The position numbers and the translations under genes were made by a program. A DNA stretch of 64,000 nt from Magnetovibrio sp. (GTDB lineage: Bacteria > Pseudomonadota > Alphaproteobacteria > Rhodospirillales > Magnetovibrionaceae), in the NCBI GenBank assembly GCA_028281525.1, contig JANQJR010000066.1, positions 101,439-165,438 on the forward strand. Reading direction: 5' to 3'. Numbering within the stretch: position 1 is the stretch's first letter; each line of letters begins with the position of its first letter. The notes below the pieces were generated by a model that did no database searches, was not told the origin of the DNA, and saw only the letters and a program-made list of their open reading frames with translations. Shown one piece after another: positions 63,948-64,000 of the stretch.

Positions 63948-64000
63948 AGGTTTATTTCCCCCTTCGTGCCGGCGGATGGTCCGTGAACCTTGTTCAACCG

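Noticed and set aside
1..64000. CRISPR array, prophage or intact insertion sequence
   Set aside because: No regularly spaced repeats, phage structural genes, integrases or transposases were seen anywhere in the window.

Overview
The window is GC-rich (about 60 % by eye) chromosomal DNA of an alphaproteobacterium. Most signs point to the Rhodospirillales and their relatives: a short SRP RNA directly ahead of dnaX, ybaB and recR; def, fmt and truA in order; rpmH-rnpA-yidD-yidC-ysxC-argB; gltBD; yejABEF; and many c-di-GMP and chemotaxis proteins. The genus cannot be named from the sequence alone. Almost everything is core, vertically inherited content. There is no CRISPR array, prophage or intact insertion sequence.

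Layout. 1-2700: a voltage-gated K+ channel cut by the window edge, a DUF423 membrane protein and a membrane diguanylate cyclase. 2701-4371: a 1.67 kb stretch without a credible gene; its core (about 3181-4275) is packed with plus-strand hairpins, many capped by UUCG, UACG or UGCG tetraloops, and looks like a roughly 1 kb structured non-coding RNA. 4372-6673: small conserved unknowns. 6771-12864: gltBD glutamate synthase. 13284-16104: uppP and three envelope proteins. 16391-22013: the yejABEF peptide importer. 22161-24793: PAS-GGDEF protein, hisN and an anchored cytochrome c. 25013-27637: kdsB, pheA, a small unknown and a cupredoxin-like lipoprotein. 27698-29701: SRP RNA with a clear promoter, then dnaX. 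29723-30421: two small paralogous beta-rich proteins. 30557-32710: a PolB-type exonuclease, a MITE-like element, ybaB and recR. 32711-33092: a second candidate small RNA and a REP-like palindrome. 33098-36321: cytochrome c, rmuC and an HD-GYP protein. 36418-40113: def-fmt, an alpha-helical unknown and truA, with two more REP-like palindromes. 40284-45762: a soluble chemoreceptor, small membrane proteins, dapE, dapD and a nucleotidase. 45951-49622: an EAL protein, a cold-shock protein and RhlE helicase. 49771-49881: the tail of a dead chemoreceptor gene. 50142-54475: argB to rpmH. 54694-59085: a TVP38/MerA-like/DUF4405/tam cluster and two microproteins. 59231-61425: panBC and a YqaA-like protein. 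61410-63947: a PQQ-type dehydrogenase and a FadL-family outer-membrane protein.

How the genes fit together. There is one set for nitrogen assimilation and amino acids (gltBD, pheA, hisN, argB, dapDE), one for envelope building (uppP, kdsB, yidC/yidD), one for translation and DNA maintenance (def, fmt, truA, SRP RNA, dnaX, recR, rmuC) and one for environmental sensing (two GGDEF, one EAL and one HD-GYP protein plus a chemoreceptor). The most unusual part is the putative giant RNA at 3181-4275. Next come the 269-bp element with 24-nt inverted ends at 31412-31680 and the structured intergenic RNA candidate near 32800-32975.
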